DNA of 30,234 nt, from assembly GCA_964612675.1 (NCBI GenBank), contig CAZTDD010000085.1, forward strand, positions 1-30,234. The letters run 5' to 3'. The notes under the pieces were generated by a model. That model had not been told where the DNA came from and searched no databases. It saw only the letters and a program-made list of their open reading frames with translations. Of the stretch, positions 9,752 through 18,100 are shown piece by piece (the first letter of the stretch is position 1; each line of letters begins with the position of its first letter). The position numbers were made by a program, and so were the translations under genes. This stretch comes from CAZTDD01 sp964612675 (GTDB lineage: Bacteria > Hinthialibacterota > Hinthialibacteria > Hinthialibacterales > JAKPRU01).

Positions 9752-10912
9752 TCAGGGGCCGTCCGCGACTCCGGCAACGCCGTCTGTAATCGTTGCAAAC
9801 GCGTCGTAGCCAAACGTCAAATCGACATTCGGCGTGCCGGGATTGACCGTCTGCCCAACGGTGGTTCCGTCCCACGCGGCATTCACATAAACATCTGCCG
9901 GGTAGTTATAGCCGGCCGGATTGGTCGTGGCGGCGGCCTCATCCGTATCGTTCGTGGTATCGCCATCGTCATCGGGATCGACATTGTCGTTGTCAACGCT
10001 GGCCAAAAACGACGGGATCTGTCCGGCTGCAGCGAGAGCGGTGTCTGTATCGACGCGGTACTGACCGTCCGTATCGCCGGTGGTGGTCACCGCGCCCGAG
10101 GTCGTCGCGGCTGCACGTCCGAACTGGGTACCACCGTTCGGGCCAAAGTACGAATTCCACCAGTTGTTGGATGCGTTAACCGTGATATTCGCGTCCGCGT
10201 TTGCGACTCCGACAACTACCGTTTCACCGGCACCCGCTCCGATGTTTGAGTACTGGATCGTAACCGGACCGTTCCCGCTTCCATCAAGAACATTCACAAC
10301 ATTTGTCGGACCAGGTGGAAAATCGCAATTGAGAACATTCACACTCCCCGCGTTTGTCCCGGCAATATTGATCGCATCGTAGCCTGCTGAACCTGTGATC
10401 TTCAGATTCTGTATGGTCACTGCACCCGCTGTGTTGTCAATTGTGAAAACATGGTCGGCCGTGCCCGGGAGTACAATGACCCCATCCTCTGTAGAGTCAT
10501 CGATCGCTTCGTTGACTTTGATAGCTGTATCGGTTCCGTTGATCAATGTCGCATCTTGCATAACGGTATAAACGCCGTCATTACCCGTCGAGCCCGTCAC
10601 TTCAAACGTCGTATCCTGCAAAAACAAGGAGGTATAATTCCCTGCAATAGTGAATCTTTGAAATGCGTCTTCAACGTTGATTATTTCGTAAACATCGCAT
10701 GCTTTGAGCGTCACCGTCAGCGCATCGTCGGTAATCCCGGTGCCGGAGTCCGATTCTTCCGGCCCCGTGATCGTAATCGTCTTGTTATTACTGATACTCA
10801 CGCTCTCCGTTATATCGCTGAGCACATGGACTGTCCCAGCGAATCCCCCGTGCGTAGCAAAAACCAAAATCAGTGTCAGCGTGACTGCAAAACCTCGAAT
10901 AAATTCCTTCAT
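9752..10912 (-). CDS. Secreted beta-helix protein ending in a partial module
   Basis: 386 residues with a clear signal peptide (to about residue 25, ending GGFA). The body has beta-helix character (FTIDNTAGAVTIQNLKITG, NASNNWWNSYFGP) and strong similarity to the upstream gene at 11086-12096, so the two are paralogues. An Asp-rich stretch (DNDNVDPDDDGD) resembles a calcium-binding type 3 repeat. The C-terminus has the DVYVN-W and FGYDAFATI signature that in this family normally leads into a GTVxVxxGTY strand, but the protein stops there. AGGGGG lies about 6 nt before the ATG. A short inverted repeat (CGGGATTCCTCCCG, 10927-10940) lies just upstream of that site. The gap to the next gene is 74 bp, so co-transcription is likely. 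No enzymatic residues were recognised. Confidence 0.85.
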   Translation of the reverse strand: MKEFIRGFAVTLTLILVFATHGGFAGTVHVLSDITESVSISNNKTITITGPEESDSGTGITDDALTVTLKACDVYEIINVEDAFQRFTIAGNYTSLFLQDTTFEVTGSTGNDGVYTVMQDATLINGTDTAIKVNEAIDDSTEDGVIVLPGTADHVFTIDNTAGAVTIQNLKITGSAGYDAINIAGTNAGSVNVLNCDFPPGPTNVVNVLDGSGNGPVTIQYSNIGAGAGETVVVGVANADANITVNASNNWWNSYFGPNGGTQFGRAAATTSGAVTTTGDTDGQYRVDTDTALAAAGQIPSFLASVDNDNVDPDDDGDTTNDTDEAAATTNPAGYNYPADVYVNAAWDGTTVGQTVNPGTPNVDLTFGYDAFATITDGVAGVADGP

Positions 10913-11085
10913 GTTTTTCCCCCTTTCGGGATTCCTCCCGTTTTTTAAAGATCCACTCCAAATCTCACTCTTGCCTCTGTTTTCCGATAAACCCGGAAAA
11001 AGCCTTCTTCCCTGTCCTTCTGCTCATTTATTTCGAATCGCACATACGTTGCCTAAAGAGAAATCGCGTCGTTTTCTGGATTGTC

Positions 11086-12096
11086 TTACTCATTGTCTCG
11101 AACTCCATAAATTGCCTCCTGGATCTCCGCGAAGGCGTCATAGCCGAACGTATAGTCGTTCCCGACCGTGTCGCCGAGTTCGCTGGCCGACCAGGCGGAA
11201 TTGACATACACATCGGGCGGCAGCGGTGCAGGGGGTGTGCTGCCGCTGTCCGACGGATCGGTGCCTACGGCAATCTCCCCCTTGTCGGTAGCTGTATCGT
11301 TGTCGTCGTCGATATCGGAATTGTCGTTTTCCCCGTCAGACTCGGAATCACACCGTAAGCGGCCTAACATCCAGGAACTTGCATCCACCGTCCCTGCCCC
11401 GCCGTCCGTCGTCGCCGCGTATCGAACGACAGTAAAGTCGTAGGTTTCATCCATGCCGGGACCGAGATACGAGTTCCACCAATTGCCCGACGCCTGAACG
11501 CTGACATCCGTGTCGTCACTGCGTACCCCGACATTTGTGGCCGTCGCATCGATCCCGAAATTGCACCATCGGATCGTAACGGGGCCGTTGCCGTCTCCAG
11601 CGACAACGTGAACGGCGTTGCTTGGGCCGGACACAAAATCGCAGTTGACCAGATTCACGGTAGAGGAATTGGTACCATTGATCCGGACAGCGTCGTAACC
11701 GGACTCGCCTCCGATCAGTAGGTTCTGGATCCTGACTGTTCCACCGCCCGTTGTGTGATCGATGGTGAAGGTATGTGCGTTGTCCGTACCCGTGACGCTG
11801 GCTGCAAGCGCAAGGTCAAGAACAACATTCGTATCGGGGTTGCCGGGACCAAGTATGATTACGGATTTGTCCGCAATGGTTGTGGATTGCGCGTAGACTC
11901 CCGCTGCGAGGTGAACCGTGCCGCCGTCTGCAACGTTCGTCACCCCTTCCTGAATCGTTCTATATGGGTTGATTTCGCTGCCGTCGCCGCTGGCAGACAC
12001 ACCGGCATCCACCCAGACCTCTGCCGCCGTCCCGCAGACTGTGTGCACAACAAGCAACGTCGCAAAAACAATCCCCCTCATGGTCGCCCCGCACAT
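11086..12096 (-). CDS. Secreted beta-helix protein, first of the three-gene run
   Basis: 336 residues. Signal peptide at the N-terminus (hydrophobic IVFATLLVVHTVCGTAA). The mature part starts with the family signature (NPYRTIQEGVTNVADGG then TVHLAAGVY), followed by beta-helix strands and SGNWWNSYLGP, an Asp-rich calcium-type stretch (DDDNDTATDKGE) and a C-terminal DVYVN-W plus FGYDAFAEI segment ending abruptly in RDNE. It is paralogous to 9752-10912 across most of its length. Start: ATG at 12096; the in-frame ATG at 12081 is an alternative that also keeps the signal peptide, and neither has an ideal ribosome binding site. The 173-bp gap to the next gene has no clear terminator. Function is unknown; likely a cell-surface or extracellular binding protein. 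Confidence 0.85.
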   Translation of the reverse strand: MCGATMRGIVFATLLVVHTVCGTAAEVWVDAGVSASGDGSEINPYRTIQEGVTNVADGGTVHLAAGVYAQSTTIADKSVIILGPGNPDTNVVLDLALAASVTGTDNAHTFTIDHTTGGGTVRIQNLLIGGESGYDAVRINGTNSSTVNLVNCDFVSGPSNAVHVVAGDGNGPVTIRWCNFGIDATATNVGVRSDDTDVSVQASGNWWNSYLGPGMDETYDFTVVRYAATTDGGAGTVDASSWMLGRLRCDSESDGENDNSDIDDDNDTATDKGEIAVGTDPSDSGSTPPAPLPPDVYVNSAWSASELGDTVGNDYTFGYDAFAEIQEAIYGVRDNE

Positions 12097-12135
12097 CTCA
12101 CCGTCTTCGTCCTTCTAACATCCGTTATCTATAGA

Positions 12136-12170
12136 AACACCCGTTACAGTTTCCGCTGTAAACCGGTGTT
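12136..12170. promoter_or_regulatory. Imperfect inverted repeat upstream of the beta-helix run
   Basis: Arms AACACCCGTTACAG and CTGTAAACCGGTGTT around a 6-nt centre, 40-75 bp before the start at 12096. It could be an operator or a leader hairpin. No confident -35/-10 pair was found next to it. Confidence 0.35.
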
Positions 12171-12283
12171 CTAGTCACAATCAACACCGCAGCCCTGCAG
12201 CACGCATCGTGAAACCCGGCTGGTCTCATCCGCGCACACTAGCCCCCTATACTGCAGGGTCATCAAACAATCGTAGGCGCAAT

Positions 12284-12314
12284 TGTATATAGGCGCTTCG
12301 CTTCTGTATATAGG
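12284..12314. promoter_or_regulatory. Direct repeat TGTATATAGG x2, 21-bp spacing
   Basis: Two perfect copies of TGTATATAGG at 12284-12293 and 12305-12314. The 21-bp period places them on the same face of the helix, as in many operator sites. They lie about 190 bp upstream of the beta-helix run. The binding protein is unknown and the assignment is inference. Confidence 0.35.
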
Positions 12315-12490
12315 GAAAAGTCACAAATTGGTCGGGAAAATCCCCCATTTTTTATCGGAGAATTCTCCTATGACAAAATGGCACACCTGGCTTTGCAGAC
12401 CCGCACGATCTATTTCTCCCGGAGGATACTTGAACTTAAGTCCAATAAAATCAATTAGAAATCTTTCACATGGCCGTCATCGCTAGCCAT

Positions 12491-12538
12491 GGACCGTCGG
12501 GCCGGTGATTTGAGAAAGAAAGCGCGGTCCCCGTTGGC
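12491..12538. repeat. Copy 2 of a ~50-bp dispersed repeat
   Basis: Matches 6627-6677 at roughly three positions in four, with the shared AAAGCGCGGTC core. It abuts the palindromic repeat that begins at 12539. Confidence 0.5.
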
Positions 12539-12609
12539 GTCATGGCGAGCGAAGCGTGGCCATCCTTGTATATGTGAGATTCCCACGTCGCTTCGCTCCT
12601 CGGAATGAC
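12539..12609. repeat. Intergenic palindrome (GTCATGGCGAGCGAAGCG family)
   Basis: The left arm GTCATGGCGAGCGAAGCG pairs with the right arm CGCTTCGCTCCTCGGAATGAC across a short centre. This closely resembles a palindrome widespread in intergenic regions of many bacteria, so it is a dispersed REP-like repeat, not a gene. Confidence 0.7.
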
Positions 12610-12656
12610 GGTTACGGTAACTTGCCCTTCCTCGATCATACTCTGTTGCTGTTGCT

Positions 12657-12721
12657 GGTGGGTTACGCTCCTCTGAGGTGCGAACAGAGAGCATGTACGT
12701 GTAGGTCGTCGCTAACCCACC
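12657..12721. repeat. Intergenic palindrome (GGTGGGTTACG / GCTAACCCACC)
   Basis: GGTGGGTTACG at 12657-12667 pairs with GCTAACCCACC at 12711-12721. Relatives of this hairpin occur at 18640-18668 and about 23513-23580, so it belongs to a dispersed family. Confidence 0.6.
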
Positions 12722-12726
12722 CTATC

Positions 12727-12902
12727 GGCAAATTCCTCTTCGTTACTTGTTTTTGCAGAAATGAAACAGTACCGCCCTGTTGTTCCGAGAATCGAATCGA
12801 AATGTCCCAGACGCCTTTTTCGAGAGAAGTCGTTTTTTGTTTCGAGATAACATCGTACCGAACAACGGACCATGTGCCCTTGGGGAGTGTCGCATCAATG
12901 TT
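12727..12902 (-). pseudogene. Possible 3' remnant of a protein gene, cut by the MITE-like element
   Basis: On the minus strand a stop-free stretch of about 58 codons reads like real protein, beta-strand rich, with motifs DATLPKGTWSVVRYDV and EKGVWDISIRF. Its upstream side ends exactly at the terminal repeat of the element at 12905-13096, which supplies a TAA. Its downstream side runs into the palindrome ending at 12721. No continuation was found beyond the element. It resembles C-terminal beta-sandwich segments of secreted enzymes, but the family is not identified. Confidence 0.35.
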
Positions 12903-12904
12903 TT

Positions 12905-13096
12905 AACCTAAATTCGGCAGTTAAAGGTGTGGTTGCGAGGGGAAGCCGCTGATTTTTTGATAGTAGCGTTCATTCTCAGCTTTCACCTAAATGGTGATCG
13001 GTTTTTGAGCTTGTCGAAAGGCCGATTACCAACGCCGGCGCGGCCCTTCGACGGGCTCAGGAACCGCGCTTCCCATTCAACTGCCGAATTTAGGTT
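12905..13096. mobile_element. 192-bp MITE-like element, copy 1
   Basis: Ends are a perfect 18-bp inverted repeat, AACCTAAATTCGGCAGTT. The interior has a second hairpin (GAGCTTGTCGAAAGG / CCCTTCGACGGGCTC) that belongs to a palindrome common in intergenic DNA of many bacteria. The copy at 23310-23501 has the same length and orientation and about 9 differences. It encodes no transposase, so it would depend on one elsewhere. No clear target-site duplication is visible. Confidence 0.75.
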
Positions 13097-13152
13097 TAAG
13101 GCTTTCCTATGGCCCTTCCGGCCGGCCTCTTGTCGTTTTTGCAGCCATAGGG

Positions 13153-13182
13153 TTGACTCAGTTGGACTATGATCCATAAAAT
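13153..13182 (+). promoter_or_regulatory. Predicted sigma-70-type promoter
   Basis: TTGACT (13153-13158), an 18-bp spacer, then TAAAAT (13177-13182), each 5 of 6 to consensus. It would start transcription near 13189, giving a roughly 105-nt leader for the gene at 13294. Confidence 0.45.
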
Positions 13183-13216
13183 CGATGAAGCACTATAGTT
13201 CGTACGGGTTTACGAG

Positions 13217-13257
13217 CCTCCATAACGGATATGCTATTTGAACCGTTTGTATGGAGG
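13217..13257 (+). promoter_or_regulatory. Leader hairpin upstream of the ribosome binding site
   Basis: CCTCCATAACGG pairs with CCGTTTGTATGGAGG, allowing a small bulge. It lies in the predicted leader between promoter and start codon. The left arm contains CCTCC, an anti-Shine-Dalgarno-like stretch that could in principle also pair with the AAGGAGG at 13279-13285. It could be a translational switch or a stability element (inference). Confidence 0.35.
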
Positions 13258-13293
13258 AGAACCGCGGCTGGAAACGAAAAGGAGGATTTCAGG

Positions 13294-14952
13294 ATGAAGA
13301 AGGGTTTGTTATTGGGATTGATCGGAGTCTTTTTGCTGCCGCTGACAGTGTCAGCAACAGAGACCGTTACCACCAATTTCGGCGGTCACACACAGATATG
13401 GTTTCGGGCGGATAGTTTCGACGAGAAGAACGGCGACGTGGCCACTGTTCCGGAAATCATTGAACAGGGTCTCGGGAATCAATTCGAAGTGGTCGACCAG
13501 AGTTTGACACAAAACCCGGTGGCCTTTTACGGTGATAGCGTCAGGCAGGAACAGCACGATTGGTGGTTGGAGTACAACTTTGATTTACCGCAAGGCGGTA
13601 CGTGGTATATTTGGGCGCGAGCCGCACAAAATTCCCCTACGACAAACAGCCTTGGTTCACATTGGATCTTCGTTATCGGCGATAATGACGGCGTCTATCC
13701 GGCGCCTGGGGAGATCACGTTGGACTATTTTCTGATGGAATGGGATCGCATGTTCGGCGATCGTTTCAAGGAAGAGGGGGATGACGCGCTTGTCGGACCG
13801 GATATGTGGGATTGGGTTGGTTTACGCTCGGATTATCGAGGTTTGAACGACCTGGGAGACCCACGATACCCGCTTCCGAAGTTTTTTGTTGAGGGCGAAA
13901 ACTCGATGCGAATATACGAGCGCGAGAGTGGCGATCCTTCCGTCCAATTCGAGATATTCGTTATTTCAGACGTGGACTATACCGATTATATCCCGACCGA
14001 TACCCAGGCCATGGAGGCGCTGGGACTGTCGACGATCGGAACCGTTGAGCGGTCATTTCCGGCGGAATATATTGTGCCGGGCGAGACACTCGCTGGCGTG
14101 CAGCTTGCTCTAACTGTGCCTCAGGATAAAACGTTTAATGTAACCGTAATCGAGACTGCACCTGAGGGTTGGGATCCTTCCAATTTACAGTGGAGTGCCG
14201 GAAACGCCGCGATGGAGAACGGGAACATCGTTTGGACGCTGGAAAATGTATCAGCCGATCAAACATTAACGTATGATGTGACCCCGCCCGCCGGCGCGTT
14301 GGTTGGGACATTCAGCGGTGAAGCATCGTTTGGCGAACAAACGACGTTGACAGGGGGAACGAGCTCGATTCAGAAAGAAGTTTCTTTCGCGGGTGTGAAT
14401 GACACGAATCCATCTGCCAAACCCCTCGTTGATGGAGAGGCGTTTTTTGAAGAATCCGACGCCTATCTGGAAACCGATACAGAGGAGCCCGCGTTTGAAA
14501 TCCTGATCGACGAGTCGCGCGCAAATAATCTCTATGCCAATACCGCGTTTCGGAACGACGAGTCGATCAATGAGTTGCGGTTTTATTTTGAAGTGAGCGA
14601 ACCGGGTCTCTTTGGCGCGATCGCGAGTGTCCGGAATCCAAACACCAGCCAGGACTCATGGTTTGTCGCGATGGACGATGAATTTATCAATACCGAAAAC
14701 ACCGAGACTTATCGTTTCCAAGGCGCGAGCCACTTAGGGATGAATAACGAAGAATTTCACAAGATGTGGGTACGGACGGACGGTATTGAAGACTTGACGT
14801 GGGATCTAACGTCGGGAGTTCATTATCTCCGTTTCAAAGCGCGTGAAGAGGGTTCGCATCTGGATTGGGTTTTAATTACAAACAATTTCGATCAGGCCCC
14901 TGAGGCCGTCGAACCGCCTGTCACGGGTATTCAGGACTTTATGCTGTACTGA
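13294..14952 (+). CDS. Secreted protein with two jelly-roll (CBM-like) modules
   Basis: 552 residues. Signal peptide (MKKGLLLGLIGVFLLPLTVSA), then a first module (about 25-240; YNFDLPQGGTWYIWARA and SMRIYERESGDPSVQFEIF), a central beta-sandwich (about 245-365; VPGETLAGVQLALTVP), and a second module (about 375-535; FYFEVSEPGLFGAIASVRNP and HYLRFKAREEGSHLDWVLI). The R/K-E-x-G-x-x-L/V-D-x-I/V ending of both modules is typical of carbohydrate-binding jelly-rolls attached to glycoside hydrolases, so polysaccharide binding is a reasonable guess; no catalytic domain is seen. AAGGAGG (13279-13285) stands 8 nt before ATG 13294; a longer frame from 13231 lacks such a site. Monocistronic, with its own promoter and terminator. 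Confidence 0.88.
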   Translation: MKKGLLLGLIGVFLLPLTVSATETVTTNFGGHTQIWFRADSFDEKNGDVATVPEIIEQGLGNQFEVVDQSLTQNPVAFYGDSVRQEQHDWWLEYNFDLPQGGTWYIWARAAQNSPTTNSLGSHWIFVIGDNDGVYPAPGEITLDYFLMEWDRMFGDRFKEEGDDALVGPDMWDWVGLRSDYRGLNDLGDPRYPLPKFFVEGENSMRIYERESGDPSVQFEIFVISDVDYTDYIPTDTQAMEALGLSTIGTVERSFPAEYIVPGETLAGVQLALTVPQDKTFNVTVIETAPEGWDPSNLQWSAGNAAMENGNIVWTLENVSADQTLTYDVTPPAGALVGTFSGEASFGEQTTLTGGTSSIQKEVSFAGVNDTNPSAKPLVDGEAFFEESDAYLETDTEEPAFEILIDESRANNLYANTAFRNDESINELRFYFEVSEPGLFGAIASVRNPNTSQDSWFVAMDDEFINTENTETYRFQGASHLGMNNEEFHKMWVRTDGIEDLTWDLTSGVHYLRFKAREEGSHLDWVLITNNFDQAPEAVEPPVTGIQDFMLY

Positions 14953-14981
14953 CGAGAATCGAGTTGTTTCATTCGAGTGTG

Positions 14982-15014
14982 CCCCCGCCGTGCCGTGAAT
15001 GTGCAAGGCGGGGG
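14982..15014 (+). terminator. GC-rich hairpin after the jelly-roll protein gene
   Basis: CCCCCGCC pairs perfectly with GGCGGGGG around a 17-nt loop, 29 bp after the stop codon. Only a weak T-rich tail follows (TATATACTTTC). It may end transcription from both converging genes. Confidence 0.5.
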
Positions 15015-15050
15015 TATATACTTTCGGACGAGGGAAAGCACATTTCAAAA

Positions 15051-15119
15051 CACCGGCAAGGATGCCGGTGCCACCCGAAGACCTTTGCTGTGAAGGGTAG
15101 CACAGGCTTCTAGCCTGTG
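15051..15119. repeat. Two adjacent palindromic repeats between convergent genes
   Basis: CACCGGCAAGGATGCCGGTG (15051-15070, 8-bp stem) and CACAGGCTTCTAGCCTGTG (15101-15119, 8-bp stem). Both types recur in intergenic DNA of many bacteria. They lie between the convergent ends at 14952 and 15160. Confidence 0.65.
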
Positions 15120-15132
15120 GATTGCATATCTC

Positions 15133-15150
15133 AACCGCCGTTTTTAGGAT
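15133..15150 (-). repeat. Solo end related to the MITE-like element
   Basis: The minus-strand 18-mer ATCCTAAAAACGGCGGTT matches the terminal repeat of the 192-bp element at 14-15 of 18 positions and the other solo end at 23146-23163 at 17 of 18. No second end lies nearby. Confidence 0.5.
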
Positions 15151-15159
15151 AAATTGTTT

Positions 15160-18100
15160 TTATTTCACCGGAGTATCGAGAACCTCACGGACCGTTTTTG
15201 CGAATTTCGTCGGTCGGTATGGTTTCGAAATGTAGGCCGCGACTCCGAGGCGGTCAAGCGGTTCGCGCTGGTCGTCCTCAGCGTAGCCGCTGCTGACAAT
15301 CACAGGCGTGTCGCAGCCGAGTCCACGAAGGGTCTCCAAGACTTCTCGACCCGACATGCGGGGCATCGATAAATCGAGGATGATGAGATCGATACGGTTC
15401 CACTCTGCGGCAAACATCTCCAGCGCCTGTTCTCCATCCTGAGCGAGAATGACCGTGTAGCCGAGACGTTCGAGAATGGACTTGCCTACGTCGCGAAGCA
15501 GCTCTTCATCGTCCACCAGAAGGATGGTTTCGGAGCCCCCTGGCGACTCTTCAGCGCGAGTTTCCTCTTCTTGACGCATCGTACGCTCCAAAACGGGAAG
15601 ATACACTTGAAACGTGGAGCCTTTGCCCTCATTGCTCTGGACCTCGATCCAGCCGTCGTGTTGCTTGACGATACCGTACGCGCTGGCCAACCCCAGTCCT
15701 GTGCCCTGGCCGACTTCCTTTGTTGTAAAGAACGGTTCGAAGATGTGGCGGCGGGTTTGTTCGTCCATCCCTGTACCGTTGTCTGAGACATTGACGACGA
15801 CATAGCGGCCGGGCTTTGCGTCCGGCTGGTTCCTCGAGTGTTCGGCATCTACAACGGTTGTCCTGGTGGATACAATGATGGCGAACCGGTCGCCGCGTCG
15901 TTCCGGCACTGTGTCCGCATCCATTACCCCGACCACCGCGTCCCTGGCATTGACACAGAGATTCATCAACACCGAACTCAACTGGGTTGCATCCGCCAGC
16001 ACGGGTGGAATCCGTTCCTGCGTATCGATTTCGATATCAATGCGCCGGTCGACCGTTTCCCGCACCAATCGATACATCTCGTTCGTCAGTTCATTCAAAT
16101 CGGTGGGCTTTAGTTCAATGTGTGTTTTGCGGCTGAACGCGAGAAGCTGTTTTACCAACCTTCTTGCGCGGTCCGCGGCATCCATCGCATCTCGGGTGTA
16201 TTTTTCGATTTCCGGTGTCCCATCCATTTCCGCGAGAGCGAGGTTGCCGATAATCCCGGTAAGTAAGTTGTTGAAATCGTGTGCGACACCGCCCGCGAGT
16301 TGACCGATGGCCTGCATTTTCTGCGATTGACGAAGTTGTTCTTCCAGTTCGACGCGTTCTGTTACGTCCTCCACCGTAGAGACCATTCCCGCCACTTCGC
16401 CGGTCTCATCAAAGAGTGGAGCCGCATTGATCGACAAGAGGACACGGCGCCCGTCGGGATGCTCGATCGCGTGACGAACATCGACTACCGGTTTGCCGGA
16501 CCTCATTACCTGTTGGAAGGGTAGTTCTGAATCCGGGATAGGATTCCCGTCATGGTCGGTAATTCTCCATTCGGGATCGTTATAGGTTCGCTGTGCGATT
16601 TTGCTTCTTTCCAGGCCGTGCATCTGCTCCGCCATGGCGTTCGCAAAGACAATTCTCCCGTCGCGATCCACCATCGTGATTCCCGCCGGGCTGGTCTCCA
16701 TGATTCGAGATACCAGATCGCGTTCTCTTTGCAGTTGCGCTTCCACCCGTTTCGATTCTGTAATGTCCACCGCCATTTCGCAGCGGACCATACGGCCGTC
16801 CGGCCATTGAATGGCTTTGTCGATACATCGGTACCAATGCCGGTTCAATTTATTTTGGAACTCCCATACATACGATCGACCGAACCATTCTCCGAATATC
16901 TTGTCATTTGTACAGAACGGACAGGGCGCGTTGCGCCCCTGAAGGTATTCGTAACACTTCTGCCGGCCGGGCTCTCCGAAGTCCTTCCGGAGCACCTGGT
17001 TAACGTAAAGAATCTCAAAGGTCTCAGGATCGCTGACATAGATCGGCTCGTCGACACCGTCGAAGATGGACAAAAGGCGAAGGTGACTCATTTTTGCTTC
17101 CTCCTCCGCCCGTTTGCGGTTCGTAATATCTTGCAGGATTCCCAACGACCCGATGATCTCTCCCTTATCATCCTTCACCTGTATTGCCGCATTGGCCAAC
17201 CAGCGTTCTTCTCCCTCCCGTGTGCGCACTCGGTAATCCGCCCGCCAACTGACTCCTTCTTTTTGTTTCGCTTTCTGTACAGCCTCATTCACGGAGAGAC
17301 CGGAAAGTTCCCCCAATAGGAAGATCTCCTTTTCCATATCCACCCAGACCTTTGGAGAAAACTCCTCAGCGGAGTATCCGGTCATTTGCTTGATGCCTTC
17401 ACCGACGAATTCGTATTGATTCGTTTTGTAATTCTGGTAATAGGGAACCGCACCGGCAACCTCGATGGCCTGGCGATACAGCCGCTCTCTTCTTTCAAGC
17501 GCCTCCTCCGCCCGTTTCCATTCGGAAATATCGCGTGAGATACCGAGAGTGCCGATGATATTGCTTTGTTCGTCTCGATAAGGGACCTTTGTTGTTGAAA
17601 CCCATGTTTCTCTGCCGTCAGGCCACATTTCCTTTTCTACAATGTTCACGAGGGGACGACCGGTTTCCATTACCCACCGTTCATCATCGTGTGCCTTTTG
17701 CGCATGCTCGGTAGCAAAGAAATCGAAGTCGGTTTTTCCGATGAACTCTGCGACACCGGCGGCGCGGGCTCGTTCCGCCGAGGCTTTGCTGACTCGAACG
17801 AATCGACTTTCGATGTCTTTGAAATAGATGTCATCGGGAACGTTTTCGAGAAGGCCCTGCAGCAGGTTTCGTTCTTTACAAAGATCCTCTTCGGTCTTCT
17901 TCAGTGAATAAAGATGACCTACCGCGGATGCATACAGGCCGAGTAATTCGCAGTCATGCGGGGTGATCGGCTCTTGGCTCAGAAGGTTGTCCATAGGCAT
18001 GCAGCCGATCGGTCCGGTCGCACCCCAGAGGCCCGCTACCGCCGCGCAGCCATGGCCGACTTGCTCTTGGGCATGATTGTAGAGCGGCACATCCTCGATA

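Larger units (their letters stand above)
12171..13150. other. Gene-poor, repeat-rich kilobase
   Basis: No convincing intact gene. It contains, in order: a pair of 10-bp direct repeats, a 12-bp palindrome (GGAGAATTCTCC, 12357-12368), a dispersed repeat copy (12491), two intergenic palindromes (12539 and 12657), a possible gene remnant (12727-12902) and a MITE-like element (12905-13096). Open frames here read through repeats and do not look like real proteins. Confidence 0.6.

Noticed and set aside
12380..12400. TGGCAC ... TTGCA resembling a sigma-54 promoter
   Set aside because: The spacing between the two elements is 8 bases rather than the required 5.
12371..12487. Short frame starting at an ATG after GGAGAATTCTCCT
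   Set aside because: 38 codons with no protein-like composition. The upstream GGAG is part of a palindrome and the frame runs into repeat DNA.
12927..13172. Open frame containing LSKGRLPTPARPFDGLRNR, and its twin near 23362
   Set aside because: It is a translation of the MITE-like element and its nested palindrome. This peptide is a familiar artefact of dispersed repeats.
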